A stretch of DNA of 64,000 nucleotides from Clostridiales bacterium Firm_07 (lineage in GTDB: Bacteria; Bacillota; Clostridia; Oscillospirales; CAG-272), in assembly GCA_001604005.1 (NCBI GenBank), contig LVAM01000010.1, positions 1 through 64,000 of the forward strand. Direction: 5' to 3'. This document shows, one piece after another, positions 33,101-43,227 of this stretch (the stretch's first letter is position 1; every line of letters starts with the position of its first letter). Below the pieces are notes generated by a model. It was not told where the DNA came from, did not search any database, and worked only from the letters and a program-made list of their open reading frames with translations. The position numbers were made by a program, and so were the translations under genes.

Positions 33101-33770
33101 TTTCCTCGTGCAGTTCCAGCGCGCGGCGGGCGCGTTCCGCCTCTTTTTCAAGCGGTCCGACCTGCGCCGACACTTCCGCGAAAATGTCGTTGACGCGCGC
33201 CATATTGTCCTCGGTGGATTGCAGGTTGCGCTCCGCCTCGGTCTTGCGGTGACGATATTTGGCAATGCCCGCCGCGTCCTCGAAAACGCTGCGGCGCTCG
33301 TCGGATTTACGGGATATGATCTCGGCGATCTTGCCCTGTCCGATGATGGAATACCCGTCGCGTCCGACGCCGGTGTTCATAAACAGCTCGTAAATATCGC
33401 GCAAACGGCAGGGGCGGCGGTTGATATAATACTCGCTCTCACCCTCGCGGTAATAGCGGCGTGTCACCGTCACCTCGTCATACGGGCATTCCAGACGGCT
33501 CTCGCCCGCCGAATTATCAAACGTCACCGACACCTCGGCAAAGCCCATCGGGCGGCGGCTGTCCGCGCCCCCGAAAATGATATCCTCCATTTTCGTGCCG
33601 CGCAGGCTTTTGGAAGAGATCTCCCCCAGCACCCAGCGCATCGCGTCGGAAATATTGGATTTTCCGCTTCCGTTCGGTCCCACAATGACTGTTGTACCGC
33701 GCTCGAAAGTCAGTTTCGTTTTATCCGGAAAAGACTTGAAGCCCTGCATTTCCAAAGATTTCAGATACAA
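30126..33770 (-). CDS. smc: Chromosome segregation protein SMC
   Basis: [18 protein letters not shown]...[22 protein letters not shown]-term [17 protein letters not shown] and [15 protein letters not shown]. Confidence 0.98.
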   Translation of the reverse strand: MYLKSLEMQGFKSFPDKTKLTFERGTTVIVGPNGSGKSNISDAMRWVLGEISSKSLRGTKMEDIIFGGADSRRPMGFAEVSVTFDNSAGESRLECPYDEVTVTRRYYREGESEYYINRRPCRLRDIYELFMNTGVGRDGYSIIGQGKIAEIISRKSDERRSVFEDAAGIAKYRHRKTEAERNLQSTEDNMARVNDIFAEVSAQVGPLEKEAERARRALELHEEKKKADVQLWLFDSERLHVDIEKAEESFRNSGLDLKIAEEAIDNLNAQSEQLFEESQSNKARAAELLEQIRTLTGENHDRDSQYQVSQNVVANTKEKIEAARVVCAAKEAGFQKENEECARRQADLDVLKAKCAELENRHTKKAEEAQSLADKALLLAGNIAAALADVSERETEALDIRVRRQVLENGKKTDSGKNDALAGEIEAYARVGREIAAEFETKENAVRKYENEIADAEKKIEGIDARLAEKNVALEEIANKENECKLEHDLSRQRVEAFRAMEENFEGYGNSVRTVMEAYAAGRITDVRGVRCGTIYGPLSKVISVEREYVTAIETALAVNLQHIVVEDTDVAKAAIAYLKNMQAGRATFFPISAMRGQSATEEMRDAAKCRGYVGVAADLVSSDARFSEIISSLLGRTVVFEDLDSATEMAKKTKFRIKAVTLDGQIINAGGSFTGGSVKQRAGILSRAGEIAALEEKIKDLETRRAALEKERAALEKEIADVSDERFDADARRQLLVSMQNTESAAAAQLKAKIEANDALVQKLNADFDALRRRNADCDEELSHLALREKELKTEIAEIGAARAEMDAQRNALLDEKTAKDAEMTELYIAISGARKDMETAANYLAEAEARAAALSEEIEAQKANISLLEANIKAELLHQEANRNTFAEGERALKELNARHAKLTESDMTFEKKLASVNAKLRDKMAEKELCFRAHTKNEARLAALREEQDKLSAKFWEDYEMSRNEALALGYPAITAAERAGVAEIQTSCRNKLRAIGNVDLDAVNKYKEVKERYDYMAGQIADLTAAREDLLKVIKNLEIEMRSAFVRTFEQINDNFNRTFVELFGGGSAEVLLSDPDDVLTSGIEIKAAPPGKIIKNLVQLSGGEQSFVAIALFFAILQVTPTPFFILDEIEAALDEVNVARFAAYIKRYSQETQFVLITHRRGTMEAANRLYGVTMPEHGISKVLELDVDSIHGKEEGEDWNGILGETP

Positions 33771-33860
33771 CGGTCACACCTCCTGTGCAATAAACTATAA
33801 TACATATTATACTTGATAATCGCGTTTTTTGCAAGACCTTTTTCAAAGATCGCAAAAGAA

Positions 33861-33904
33861 AAGCGCGGCAACGATCTTTTCCGCATCGTTGCCGCGCTTT
33901 TTTT
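33861..33904. terminator. Strong terminator-like hairpin between rnc and smc
   Basis: AAGCGCGGCAACGAT-cttttccgc-ATCGTTGCCGCGCTT, 15-bp perfect stem, T-rich on both sides. Confidence 0.75.
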
Positions 33905-33940
33905 GGATAATTTTTCGTTTTTCGCATACTGTTTCGGGGG

Positions 33941-34627
33941 TTATTTCGGCAGATACCGCCCCAGCGCCTCGCGCGCGGCGTTTTGTTCCGCCTCTTTTTT
34001 GGAGTTGCCCGCGCCCTGCCCGAAAATATTGGAGTTGATCTTGACGCAAACCGTGAAAATTTTTGCGTTGTCCGGTCCTTCTTCCGAGAGGAGTTCATAG
34101 TGCAGTTCCTCGCCGGGCGTTTGCTGTACGTATTGTTGGAGCAACGTTTTGTAATCGAGCGGATTTGCCTGCGTTTTGTCAAGTTCCGCGTGCACGAAAG
34201 GCAACAAAAAGTCCTCAACGGTCTCAAAGGAACCCGAATCCAGATAGATAGCGCCGACGAGTGCCTCAAAGGCGTCTTCCAGGATTTTCGGCTTTTCTCT
34301 GCCCTCTTTTTCCTCGCCGCGTCCGAGCAGTAAATACTCGCCGAGCCCGATTTGCTGTGCGTATGCGGTCAGCGCCTCGCGGCACACCACGTTCTTTCGC
34401 CACACCGTCAGTTCTCCTTCGGGCGAGGCGGGAAAGGTGCGGTAGAGATGATCGCAAACGACAAGAGAGAGCACCGAATCGCCGAGAAACTCCAAGCGTT
34501 CGTTGGATTGCTCGCGCCCCAAAAGGTGCTCGTTGGCAAAGGAAGAATGCGTCAGCGCCGTGCGCAGCAGGGCTTTGTTGCGGAAACTATATCCGATCTT
34601 GTTTTCAAGCGCCGTGATATCAGCCAT
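33941..34627 (-). CDS. rnc: Ribonuclease III
   Basis: NERLEFLGDSVLSLVV; dsRBD GQGAGNSKKEAEQNAAREAL. Confidence 0.97.
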   Translation of the reverse strand: MADITALENKIGYSFRNKALLRTALTHSSFANEHLLGREQSNERLEFLGDSVLSLVVCDHLYRTFPASPEGELTVWRKNVVCREALTAYAQQIGLGEYLLLGRGEEKEGREKPKILEDAFEALVGAIYLDSGSFETVEDFLLPFVHAELDKTQANPLDYKTLLQQYVQQTPGEELHYELLSEEGPDNAKIFTVCVKINSNIFGQGAGNSKKEAEQNAAREALGRYLPK

Positions 34628-35657
34628 CGTTTTCGCCCCCTCCCTCTCTTTGCGACTTTTGAAAAGCGGTATAGCGCCCGATCTCGTCGGCAATATCCAG
34701 TATCACGCCGCTTTCGGCATACTCCGCCGCCGCGCGTATCGCGTTGGCAAAAGCGTGCGCGTCCGATGCGCCGTGCGCCTTGACAACGGGTTTGGATATG
34801 CCGAGAAAAGGTGAGCCGCCGTATTCCGACACGTCAAAGGTACGTTTCATCTCGGCAAGAGAGCCCCGCACAAGGAGCGCCGAGAGTTTGGAACGGTAGT
34901 TTTCCGTAAACACTTTTTTGAAAGCGCGCAGAATGTATTTTCCCGTTCCTTCCATCGTTTTCAGAAAAACGTTTCCGGTAAAGCCGTCCGTCACCAAAAC
35001 GTTGCACACGCCGAAGGGCGCCGCGCTTGCCTCCACGTTTCCGACATAGGAAATGAGCGGGCACGCGCGCAAATCGGCGTTTGCCTTAACTTGCAGCGGC
35101 GTTCCTTTCTGATCTTCGATGCCGTTGTTGAGAAGTCCCACCGCGGGCGCTTCTATGCCGTATATCCTGCGGATATACGCCGAGCCCATCACGGCAAACT
35201 GTTCGAGATTTTCCTCGCTCACCACGACGTTGGCGCCCGTGTCCAGCAGTATAAGCGGGGCGGCGGCGGGCAGGACCGCGCCGATCGCCGCGCGCTGTAC
35301 GCCGCGGATCTTGCGCACAATGAGCGTTGCGCCGATAAAAAGCGCGCCCGTGTTGCCCGTGCTGACGAAAGCGTCGCCCTCACCGTCGGCAAGCAGTTGG
35401 AGACCCTTGAACATCGACGCTTCGCGCTTTTGTTTCATAACGGCAAGAGGCTCGTCCCGCATCGTCACCACGTCGGTGGTATGTACAAGGTCAAACCGGC
35501 GCAGATCGTATTCGTGTTCGGCGGCGATACGGCGCATTTCATCGACGTTGCCGACCAAAATGAAACTTGCGTTCACCTTGCCCGCCGCTTCCATTACGCC
35601 GCGCATCAATTCGGACGGTGCGTGATCGCCGCCCATCAGATCCACAATGATACGCAT
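34620..35657 (-). CDS. plsX: Phosphate acyltransferase PlsX
   Basis: MRIIVDLMGGDHAPSELMRGV, FVSTGNTGALFIGATLIV. Confidence 0.97.
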   Translation of the reverse strand: MRIIVDLMGGDHAPSELMRGVMEAAGKVNASFILVGNVDEMRRIAAEHEYDLRRFDLVHTTDVVTMRDEPLAVMKQKREASMFKGLQLLADGEGDAFVSTGNTGALFIGATLIVRKIRGVQRAAIGAVLPAAAPLILLDTGANVVVSEENLEQFAVMGSAYIRRIYGIEAPAVGLLNNGIEDQKGTPLQVKANADLRACPLISYVGNVEASAAPFGVCNVLVTDGFTGNVFLKTMEGTGKYILRAFKKVFTENYRSKLSALLVRGSLAEMKRTFDVSEYGGSPFLGISKPVVKAHGASDAHAFANAIRAAAEYAESGVILDIADEIGRYTAFQKSQREGGGENDG

Positions 35658-35676
35658 AACCGTCCTCCTTTACGTC

Positions 35677-37014
35677 TTATTTTTCAATCTCTTCCCGCAT
35701 CGCCGCGATCTCCTCGAGCGCGCGCGCGGAAAGCGCTTCGTTGCGCGCGGCTTTTCCACCGCGCACGCGCTGGGGCAGCATCGGCACGATGCCGAAGTTG
35801 GCGTTCATCGGAGAAAAATCCGAAAGCCCGCCGTTCGCCACATAGTGCGCCATCGCGCCGAGCATCGTCTCGCGCGGGAAAATGAGCGGAGACATATCGC
35901 GAAAAGTGCGCGCGGCGTTGATGCCGGCGACAAGTCCGGAACCCGCCGATTCGATATATCCTTCCACACCCGTCATCTGCCCCGCAAAGAAGAGATGCGG
36001 CGCGCTTGCCACACGATAAGCGGCGTCCAGGAAATGCGGAGAGCAAAGATAGGTGTTGCGGTGCATCACGCCGTAGCGCAGAAATTGCGCGTCGCGAAGC
36101 CCCGGAATGAGCGAGAAAACGCGTTTTTGCTCCGGAAAAGTGAGATGGGTTTGAAAGCCCACCAGGTTGTACATCGTCCCCGCCGCGTTCTCTTTGCGCA
36201 GTTGCACCACGGCGAAAGGCTCTTTCCCCGTGCGGGGATCGGTGATGCCGACGGGTTTGAGCGGCCCGTAGCACAGCGTGTCGTAACCGCGCTTTGCCAT
36301 CACTTCCACCGGCATACATCCCTCGAAAACTTTGGGTGTTTGTCCGCTTTCCGCGCGGTCGAAATCGTGCAGTTCCGCCTCTTTCGCCGACACGAGCGCG
36401 CGATAAAAAATATCGTATTCCTCGCACGTCATCGGGCAATTGATATAATCGGCGTCGCCTTTTCCGTAACGAGAGGCGAAAAACGCCACGTTCATATCAA
36501 TGGAGGAAAAATCCACGATCGGCGCCACGGCGTCGTAAAAATAAAGTCCTTCTTTGCCCGTGAGCGCCGCGATTTTCTCGGCAAGCGCGGGGCTTGTCAG
36601 CGGTCCCGTCGCCACCACCGTGACGGCGTCGTGCGGCAGTTCGGTCACCTCGCGCTCCTCCACCTCGATCAGCGGATCGCGGCGCAAGCGGTCGGTGATA
36701 TAATCGGAAAACGCGACACGGTCGACGGCTAATGCCGAACCGGCGGGCACGCGCGTGGCGTCAGCCGCGGCAAGGATAAGCGAATGGCATTGCCGCATCT
36801 CCTCTTTGAGGAGCCCGACCGCGTTGGAAAGCGCGTCGGAGCGGAGCGAGTTGGAACAGCAAAGTTCGGCAAACCCGTCCGTGCGGTGCGCGGGCGTGCG
36901 TTTCTTCGGCTTCATCTCGGAGAGCACGACCGGAACGCCGCGCCGCGCGATCTGAAACGCCGCCTCGGAGCCCGCGAGCCCCGCGCCGAGCACGCGCACA
37001 AAGGGCGCTTTCAT
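35677..37014 (-). CDS. trmFO: tRNA uracil-54 methyltransferase TrmFO
   Basis: [80 protein letters not shown]. Confidence 0.97.
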   Translation of the reverse strand: MKAPFVRVLGAGLAGSEAAFQIARRGVPVVLSEMKPKKRTPAHRTDGFAELCCSNSLRSDALSNAVGLLKEEMRQCHSLILAAADATRVPAGSALAVDRVAFSDYITDRLRRDPLIEVEEREVTELPHDAVTVVATGPLTSPALAEKIAALTGKEGLYFYDAVAPIVDFSSIDMNVAFFASRYGKGDADYINCPMTCEEYDIFYRALVSAKEAELHDFDRAESGQTPKVFEGCMPVEVMAKRGYDTLCYGPLKPVGITDPRTGKEPFAVVQLRKENAAGTMYNLVGFQTHLTFPEQKRVFSLIPGLRDAQFLRYGVMHRNTYLCSPHFLDAAYRVASAPHLFFAGQMTGVEGYIESAGSGLVAGINAARTFRDMSPLIFPRETMLGAMAHYVANGGLSDFSPMNANFGIVPMLPQRVRGGKAARNEALSARALEEIAAMREEIEK

Positions 37015-39293
37015 TGCCCCTTCTCCGTTGCCGGCGTTTCGGGTTCTTCGCGTTGATATCCGCACGCCTTATCGGCGCAGACAAGGAGACCCTTGCTCTT
37101 TTTGCGGAACAGCATTTTTCCGCATTGAGGGCATGTTTCGGCAGTCGGCATATCCCACGAGGAAAAATCACAGTCGGGATAGCGTTCGCAACTGTAAAAC
37201 ACGGTTTTGCGCTTGCCGTTCTTGATGAGGATCTTGGCGCCGCATTTCGGGCACGGCACATCCAGTTCGTGTGTTTTCTGCTTGGTAAACTTGCATGCGG
37301 GATAGCGCGAGCAGGCAAAGAAAGTGCCGTAACGCCCCGTGCGCTGTACCATATCCGCACCGCAAAGTTCGCATTTGAAATCCGCCACAATGACCGGCTT
37401 TTTCTCGGTCTGCGGCGCGGGCGCGGCGTTCTTCTCAAAAAGCGGTTTGGTGTTTTGGCAATTCGGGTAGTTGGGGCAGGCGGCAAATTTGCCGAATCTG
37501 CCGTTTTTCACGATCATTTGCGCGCCGCACTTTTCGCAGATCATATCCGCTTTCTCAACGGGGATCTCAAAACTGCCCGCTTTGATGGTGGTTTCGGCGT
37601 GAGAGAGTTCCTCGGAAAAATCCTTCCAAAAATCCGACAAGACGCTTTGCATATCGGCTTTCCCCTCTTCGATCGCGTCCAGCGCGTCTTCCATATGCGC
37701 CGTAAAGGTGTAATCCACAATCTCGGGGAAGTTTTCTTTCATCAGTTTGGTCGTCACCTCGCCAAGCGGCGTCGCCACAAGCGATTTACCCTCCCGCACG
37801 GCGTAGTTGCGCGAAAGAATGGTGGTGATGATGGTGTTATACGTGCTGGGGCGTCCGATGCCCTTTTCGTCCAAAAACTTGATGAGCGTAGCCTCGGTGT
37901 AACGAGGGGGCGCTTCGGTAAAGTGGCGCGCGGGGATCAGTTTGCCGGCGGGGATCACGTCGCCCACGGCAAGATCGGGCACGCGCAGATCGCGCTGACC
38001 TTCCGCGGTGTTTTCCTCTTCCTCGCTCGATTCGTAAAGCGCCATATAACCCGGAAACGCCACGCTGTACCCGCTTGCGCGGAACTGATAATCGCCGACG
38101 GCAAATTCAAGGGCAAGCGTGTCAAGCGTGGCGGATTGCATCTGACTTGCCACGAAACGCTCCCAAATGAGTTTATAGAGCCTGTATTGGTCGATCGTCA
38201 AGTATTTGCGGATCTTGGCGGGTTCGAGATCGATATGCGAAGGACGGATCGCCTCGTGCGCGTCCTGCGCGCCCGCTTTCGTTTTATATACGCGCGGCGC
38301 GGCGGGGCAAAATTCCGCACCGTATTTGTCGGAGATCAGCGCGCGCACCGCGTTCTTCGCCTCGTCGGAAACGCGGAGCGAGTCGGTACGCATATAGGTG
38401 ATAAGGCCCTGTACGCCGCCGTTTTCCGTGCCGACGTGGATACCTTCGTACAGTTCCTGCGCCACGCGCATAATGCGCTGCGATTGGAAACCGAGTTTGC
38501 GCGACGCCTCCTGCTGCATGGTGGACGTGGTAAAGGGCGGCGCGGGCGTTTTTTGCTTGGTGGCGTGCTTGACCGCCGTCACTTTGAAATCTTTTCCGGC
38601 GATCTCTTCGAGGATCTTGTTCGTTTCCGCCTCGCTGCCGAGTTTAATCTTACCGTTGCGGTCACCGTAAAAATGCACCGTCAGTTCCTGCTCGGTGCCG
38701 CCGCCCAGTACGGCGTCGACGGTCCAGTATTCTTCGGGCACAAACGCGCGGATCTCGTTTTCACGATCCACGAGAATGCTGGCGGCAACAGACTGCACAC
38801 GCCCCGCGGACAATCCGTTTTTCACGGCTTTCCAAAGGTACGGCGACAGTTTATATCCCACCACGCGATCCCAAATGCGGCGCGTTTGCTGCGCGTTAAC
38901 AAGGTTCATATCAATGGCGCGGGGAGATTTCACCGCGGCGCGCACGACGTCGGGCGTGATCTCGTTGAAGGTGATCCGCAACGTTTTTGCGGGATCAAGC
39001 CCCAGCGCGCCGGCAAGATGCCACGCGATCGCCTCTCCCTCGCGGTCGGGGTCAGGCGCGAGATAGACTTTTTTGGCGCCTTTCGCCTCTTTGCGGATCT
39101 CCTTGATGAGATCGCCTTTGCCGCGAATGTTGATATAATGCGCCTCGAAACCGTGGTCGATGTCCACGCTGAGAGAACTTTTCGGCAGGTCGCGCACGTG
39201 TCCTTTCGAGGCGACGACTTTATAGTTTGAACCCAGATATTTTTTGATTGCCGCCGCTTTGGAGGGCGATTCCACAATCACAAGATTAGCCAT
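37011..39293 (-). CDS. topA: DNA topoisomerase I
   Basis: [47 protein letters not shown], several C-terminal CxxC zinc ribbons. Confidence 0.98.
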   Translation of the reverse strand: MANLVIVESPSKAAAIKKYLGSNYKVVASKGHVRDLPKSSLSVDIDHGFEAHYINIRGKGDLIKEIRKEAKGAKKVYLAPDPDREGEAIAWHLAGALGLDPAKTLRITFNEITPDVVRAAVKSPRAIDMNLVNAQQTRRIWDRVVGYKLSPYLWKAVKNGLSAGRVQSVAASILVDRENEIRAFVPEEYWTVDAVLGGGTEQELTVHFYGDRNGKIKLGSEAETNKILEEIAGKDFKVTAVKHATKQKTPAPPFTTSTMQQEASRKLGFQSQRIMRVAQELYEGIHVGTENGGVQGLITYMRTDSLRVSDEAKNAVRALISDKYGAEFCPAAPRVYKTKAGAQDAHEAIRPSHIDLEPAKIRKYLTIDQYRLYKLIWERFVASQMQSATLDTLALEFAVGDYQFRASGYSVAFPGYMALYESSEEEENTAEGQRDLRVPDLAVGDVIPAGKLIPARHFTEAPPRYTEATLIKFLDEKGIGRPSTYNTIITTILSRNYAVREGKSLVATPLGEVTTKLMKENFPEIVDYTFTAHMEDALDAIEEGKADMQSVLSDFWKDFSEELSHAETTIKAGSFEIPVEKADMICEKCGAQMIVKNGRFGKFAACPNYPNCQNTKPLFEKNAAPAPQTEKKPVIVADFKCELCGADMVQRTGRYGTFFACSRYPACKFTKQKTHELDVPCPKCGAKILIKNGKRKTVFYSCERYPDCDFSSWDMPTAETCPQCGKMLFRKKSKGLLVCADKACGYQREEPETPATEKGQ

Positions 39294-39314
39294 AGATGTT
39301 CCTTTCGATTATGA

Positions 39315-40595
39315 TTACTTTTTTGCAAACACTCCGCCGGGCAGCGGAGAAATGAGACCGTAAATTTCAAAAACCGTGAGCGTTGCCGCCGCTTCCGACA
39401 CGGGAACGCCCCGCTCGGTGAGCGCGTCCACCGTGAAAGGTGCGTCGGGCAGATACGAGAAGAGTTCCCGCTGTCGCGCGCTCAATATGGAAAGATCGGT
39501 TTCACCCGGCGCTTCCGCGTCCTCGCGTTCTTCTCTTTCCCGCCGCGCACGCGGCGCCTTTTCTTTCCGCGCCTTTGAACGCTTCCCTTCTTTTTGGGTG
39601 GGAGACGTGTCGCGTTTTTCCGACAAACGAAGCCCGAAACGACGCGCGACGTCCTCGGTGAGTTCAGCGCTCTGCTCGGCTTCGAGAAACGATTTTTCGT
39701 CAATGAGATCGTGATAGAGGAAACGGTATTGCGACAGAATATCCTCCGCGCAAAGCGCCATCATCGCACCGCCCGCAAGCAAACGGTTGCTTCCTTTTGA
39801 ACGCGGATCGGTGATGTCGCCCGGCACGGCGAAAAGCCGCTTTCCTTGAAGAAGCGCGTACCGCGCCGTGATCAGCGCGCCGCTCCGCTCTCCCGCTTCG
39901 GGGATCAGCACCGACTGAGACAGGGCGCTGATGAGGCGATTGCGGATCGGGAAGTTTTCTCCCGCGGGTTTCGTGCCCGGCGCAAACTCGGAGAGCACCG
40001 CGCCGTGCGCGGCGATCTCGTCAGCAAGACGCGCGTGATGCCGCGGATACGCGATGTCCACCCCGCATCCGAGCACCGCTACGGTTTGCCCGCCGGCGGA
40101 AACGGCGGCCGCCGCGGCAATGCCGTCGATACCCTCCGCCATACCGCTGACGATGACCATTCCGGCCGCCGCAAGTTCAAAAGATAGTCTATACGCGATC
40201 TTCTCGCCGTATGCGTCCGGATGCCGCGGACCGACGACGCCGAGCGTCATTTGCCGCTCTTTTGCTGGCAGTTTGCCGCGGCAATACAGAACCACGGGCG
40301 GTTCGTCGATCGCGAAAAGGCTTTCGGGATACTCGTCGCCGTCCGGCGTCAGAACGCGCACGCCGTTTCGGTGACACCAAAACGCGATACGCGCCGCCTT
40401 CTTTTCGTACTCCGCAAGAGCGTCAAGCGCCGCGAAAAATCCGTGCTCGGGGTGCGGCAATACCGCCGCGATCTCTTCTTTCGTTGCCGAAAAGACAGCC
40501 TCCGGTGTGCGAAAACGCGTGATGAGCGGTTTGAAAACGCGGGATCTCGCGCCGAGCATTTCGGCAAGCGCGATATAGGCGACTTCGTGCTCCAT
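39315..40595 (-). CDS. dprA: DNA-processing protein DprA
   Basis: MTLGVVGPRHPDAYGEKIAYRL, GMAEGIDGIAAAAAVSAGGQTVAVLGCGVD, IRNRLISALSQSVLIPEAGERSGALITARYALLQGKRLFAVPGDI; start at MEHEVAY. Confidence 0.95.
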   Translation of the reverse strand: MEHEVAYIALAEMLGARSRVFKPLITRFRTPEAVFSATKEEIAAVLPHPEHGFFAALDALAEYEKKAARIAFWCHRNGVRVLTPDGDEYPESLFAIDEPPVVLYCRGKLPAKERQMTLGVVGPRHPDAYGEKIAYRLSFELAAAGMVIVSGMAEGIDGIAAAAAVSAGGQTVAVLGCGVDIAYPRHHARLADEIAAHGAVLSEFAPGTKPAGENFPIRNRLISALSQSVLIPEAGERSGALITARYALLQGKRLFAVPGDITDPRSKGSNRLLAGGAMMALCAEDILSQYRFLYHDLIDEKSFLEAEQSAELTEDVARRFGLRLSEKRDTSPTQKEGKRSKARKEKAPRARREREEREDAEAPGETDLSILSARQRELFSYLPDAPFTVDALTERGVPVSEAAATLTVFEIYGLISPLPGGVFAKK

Positions 40596-41419
40596 TACGC
40601 TTCCTCCGTATACAGGCGATAAAGCAGGACAGACGCGGCGATCGCCGCATTGAGCGATTCCACTCCTTTTTCCATCGGGATAAAGAGTCGGTCGGTGGAA
40701 AGCGAAAGAACTTCGGGCGAAACGCCGTGTCCCTCGTTGCCCACGATGAAGGCGGCGTCCCGCGGCAAAAAACAATCGCCCAGACGCGTCGCCGTGTTGT
40801 CCAGCGCAAGCGCAAAGACGCGGCGCTTTTCGGCAAGAGCCTTGACCACACCCGCAAAATCTTTCAGAAAGTACACTTTTTGTCGGAAAGCCGTCCCCAT
40901 CGCGGCGCGCAACGCGCGCGGGTGATACAGATCGGCACAATCCGCGGAAAGGAGCAAACACTCGATTCCGAACGCCGCGGCACTGCGTACGACGGTGCCG
41001 AGATTGCCGGGATCGCGCACGCTTTCAAGACAAAGCAGCCGCGTGTGCGGCAACGCTTCCGCGAAAGCGTCGTTTTCGTTTTTCTCCACCGTCTTGTGCA
41101 GATTTTTCAACTTTTTCGCCACCGAGATCACGCCTTCCGGCGCGTTTTCCTCGCTGATCTGATCAAAAAGCGCGTCGGGAAGCAAAATCGTGCGTACCGA
41201 CGCGGGGATCGCACACGCGGAAAAGATCGCTTCCGCCGAACTCTCCCGCAACAGCACCGCCGAAAGATTCACGCCGGAGACAAGCGCCTCGCCGAGCAGT
41301 TTTCTGCCGTCAAAGCGGAAAAGCCCCTCGCTCTCCCGCGTTTTGCGGTCGGATAACCGCGCCACGGTTTTGATGAAGGGGTTTTGTCTGGACGTGATCA
41401 CTTCATAGCGATTTTGCAT
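40595..41419 (-). CDS. TrmH/SpoU-family RNA methyltransferase
   Basis: LLCLESVRDPGNLGTVVRSAAAFGIE, FIVGNEGHGVSPEVLSLSTDRLFIPMEKGVESLNAAIAASVLLY. Confidence 0.94.
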   Translation of the reverse strand: MQNRYEVITSRQNPFIKTVARLSDRKTRESEGLFRFDGRKLLGEALVSGVNLSAVLLRESSAEAIFSACAIPASVRTILLPDALFDQISEENAPEGVISVAKKLKNLHKTVEKNENDAFAEALPHTRLLCLESVRDPGNLGTVVRSAAAFGIECLLLSADCADLYHPRALRAAMGTAFRQKVYFLKDFAGVVKALAEKRRVFALALDNTATRLGDCFLPRDAAFIVGNEGHGVSPEVLSLSTDRLFIPMEKGVESLNAAIAASVLLYRLYTEEA

Positions 41420-41472
41420 ATTTTACTCCCGTTCAAGGCGAAAAAACAGACGAAAAACACCGCTTGGAATAG

Positions 41473-41501
41473 ACAAAAACCCGGTGAAAACCGGGTTTTT
41501 C
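41473..41501 (-). terminator. Terminator of infC-rpmI-rplT operon
   Basis: Minus strand AAAAACCCGG-ttttca-CCGGGTTTTTGTC. Confidence 0.85.
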
Positions 41502-41510
41502 GTCAAAAAG

Positions 41511-41864
41511 TTAAAGGGCTGCCTTTGCTTTTGCCACAAGGTCGGCAAAAGCCGCTTTATCCGAAACCGCCAAATCGGCCAGCATTTTGCGATTGAGCGC
41601 AATATCCGCTTTTTTAAGGCCGTGCATCAAGGTCGAATAGTTGATGCCGTTGTTCTTTGCCTCGGCGGAAATGCGGGTGATCCACAGGCTGCGGAAATCT
41701 CTCTTTTTCTGTTTACGGCCGGCAAAAGCATAATTGCCGCTCTTCATCAGAGCCTCTTTTGCCATCTTGAAGTGCTTGGATTTCGCACCCCAGTATCCTT
41801 TTGCCGCTTTGAGAACTTTATTTCTTCTCTTGCGCGTCATCATCGCGCCTTTTACTCTTGCCAT
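41511..41864 (-). CDS. rplT: 50S ribosomal protein L20
   Basis: [65 protein letters not shown]. Confidence 0.98.
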   Translation of the reverse strand: MARVKGAMMTRKRRNKVLKAAKGYWGAKSKHFKMAKEALMKSGNYAFAGRKQKKRDFRSLWITRISAEAKNNGINYSTLMHGLKKADIALNRKMLADLAVSDKAAFADLVAKAKAAL

Positions 41865-41885
41865 TTTTCTTTTCCTCCGTTCCGA

Positions 41886-42080
41886 TTATTTCTGGATCAG
41901 TTCGCGCGCCGTTGCGGTCATCGCGGAACTGAGGATCGCCGAAGAGCGCAGATGTCTTTTGCGCTTAGCGTCTTTGAGCCCCAGGTTGTGGCGGTGATGG
42001 CAGTGGTTGATTTTGACTTTGCCGCTTCCGGTGACCGAGTATCTCTTGGAAGAGGCCTTATGCGTTTTGATTTTTCCCAT
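41886..42080 (-). CDS. rpmI: 50S ribosomal protein L35
   Basis: MGKIKTHKASSKRYSVTGSGKVKINHCHHRHNLGLKDAKRKRHLR. Confidence 0.97.
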   Translation of the reverse strand: MGKIKTHKASSKRYSVTGSGKVKINHCHHRHNLGLKDAKRKRHLRSSAILSSAMTATARELIQK

Positions 42081-42132
42081 TTTATTTACTCCTTTGCAAC
42101 GAATTCTATATCACGGCGACACGCCGGAAATA

Positions 42133-42654
42133 TCAATTGTTTTTGAGCGGCACGACGATCATTGTCATCAATCTGCCGTCAAGGACAGGCTTTTTCTCTA
42201 CCGTGCCCGCGGAAGAGACCGCCGCCTCAAAACGAGTCAGCACGTCGCGCCCGAGCTCCTGGTGCGCCATCTCGCGCCCTTTGAAGCGCACGACCACGCG
42301 CACTTTGTTGCCCGCGGTGAGAAAGCGGACGGCGTTGCGCGCTTTGGTCTCAAAATCGTGCACATCAATGCGGCAGGACAGCTGAACTTCTTTCAGCTCC
42401 ACCACCTGCTGTTTCTTCTTGGCTTCTTTTTCCTTTTTCTCGCGGTCAAAACGATACTTTCCGTAGTCCATAATGCGACATACGGGCGGTGTCGCCTGCG
42501 GCGCGATCAAAACCAGATCGAGCCCCTTGTCATAGGCAAGTTTGAGGGCTGCCGACGAGGACATCATCCCCGCCACTTCTCCGTCCTCACCGATCACACG
42601 GACCTCTTTTTCCCGAATTTCTTCGTTGATGAGCAAGTCTTTTGCGGCGCTAAT
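42133..42654 (-). CDS. infC: Translation initiation factor IF-3 (probable AUU start)
   Basis: (ATT)SAAKDLLINEEIREKEVRVIGEDGE...VCRIMDYGKYRFDREKKEKEAKKKQ; SD AGAGAGG 8-10 nt upstream of ATT at 42654. Confidence 0.93.
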   Translation of the reverse strand: MSAAKDLLINEEIREKEVRVIGEDGEVAGMMSSSAALKLAYDKGLDLVLIAPQATPPVCRIMDYGKYRFDREKKEKEAKKKQQVVELKEVQLSCRIDVHDFETKARNAVRFLTAGNKVRVVVRFKGREMAHQELGRDVLTRFEAAVSSAGTVEKKPVLDGRLMTMIVVPLKNN

Positions 42655-42800
42655 AGAACCATACCTCTCTTTCCGGGTATCCCCCGAAATCAAAAAATGT
42701 GCGAAGCAACGCTCCGCACAAAGCCCCCGTAAGGGGACGAACTATCAACCGAGCGCGCCGTTGCGGCAGGGTGAGAGCGCGGAACGCTCTGCTTCTTTAC
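42655..42800 (-). promoter_or_regulatory. infC leader with terminator hairpin, candidate L20/infC-type attenuator
   Basis: ~145-nt 5'UTR with TGTGCGGAGC-gtt-GCTTCGCACA-TTTTTT (42692-42721) and CCCCTTACGGGG hairpin upstream. Confidence 0.65.
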
Positions 42801-42806
42801 CGCATC

Positions 42807-42835
42807 AGTATACCACGCGTCCGAACATTTGTCAA
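42807..42835 (-). promoter_or_regulatory. Promoter of infC operon
   Basis: Minus strand TTGACA-N17-TATACT. Confidence 0.85.
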
Positions 42836-42961
42836 GAGATTTTTGAATTTTTCTTTTTTTCGGCGCTCTCTTGTCGGCTTTTCGACGCTTTTTCGGCAGT
42901 TTTTGCGCAAATACGGCGAAAGTAACAAAAAATCGCCCCAAAAGATTGGCACTTTTGAACA

Positions 42962-42990
42962 TTTACAAATCGCGCGTTTCGCGGTATAAT
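42962..42990 (+). promoter_or_regulatory. Promoter of candidate ncRNA
   Basis: TTTACA (42962-42967), 17 bp, TATAAT (42985-42990). Confidence 0.7.
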
Positions 42991-42993
42991 AAC

Positions 42994-43135
42994 ACCGCAC
43001 GACAAATCTCGTGCGGTGCACGGTGGATCGCATAGGGCGCGGAGTGTCAATCTTATGACGCCAACACGCGCTGCCTGCCTTTCCGCCGTGCATTTTTGTG
43101 TGTTTTCTCGGCACGGTGCGCGTGCCCTTTTTCTT
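42994..43135 (+). ncRNA. Candidate stand-alone small RNA, class unassigned
   Basis: Hairpin ACCGCACGA-caaatc-TCGTGCGGT; closed domain TGCACGG(43017-43023)/CCGTGCA(43086-43092) with GTGT/ACAC and GCGC/GCGC inside; terminator GGCACG-gtgcg-CGTGCCCTTTTTCTTTTTTG; no ORF. Confidence 0.6.
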
Positions 43136-43227
43136 TTTTGAAGTTTTTTTGCGAAACCACTGGAAAATCGCATAATCGTGTGATATAATATTAAAATGTA
43201 TATCTTTATCTTTGAAAGGATTCCGTT

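Noticed and set aside
37014-39230. 738-aa plus ORF opposite topA
   Set aside because: Antisense shadow; topA reading is complete with all motifs.
42994-43135. Considered 6S RNA, SRP RNA, tmRNA or RNase P
   Set aside because: Lacks the SRP GGTCAGGTCCGGAAGGAAGCAGC-type core, the RNase P conserved core, the tmRNA tRNA-like ends, and is short for 6S; left unassigned.
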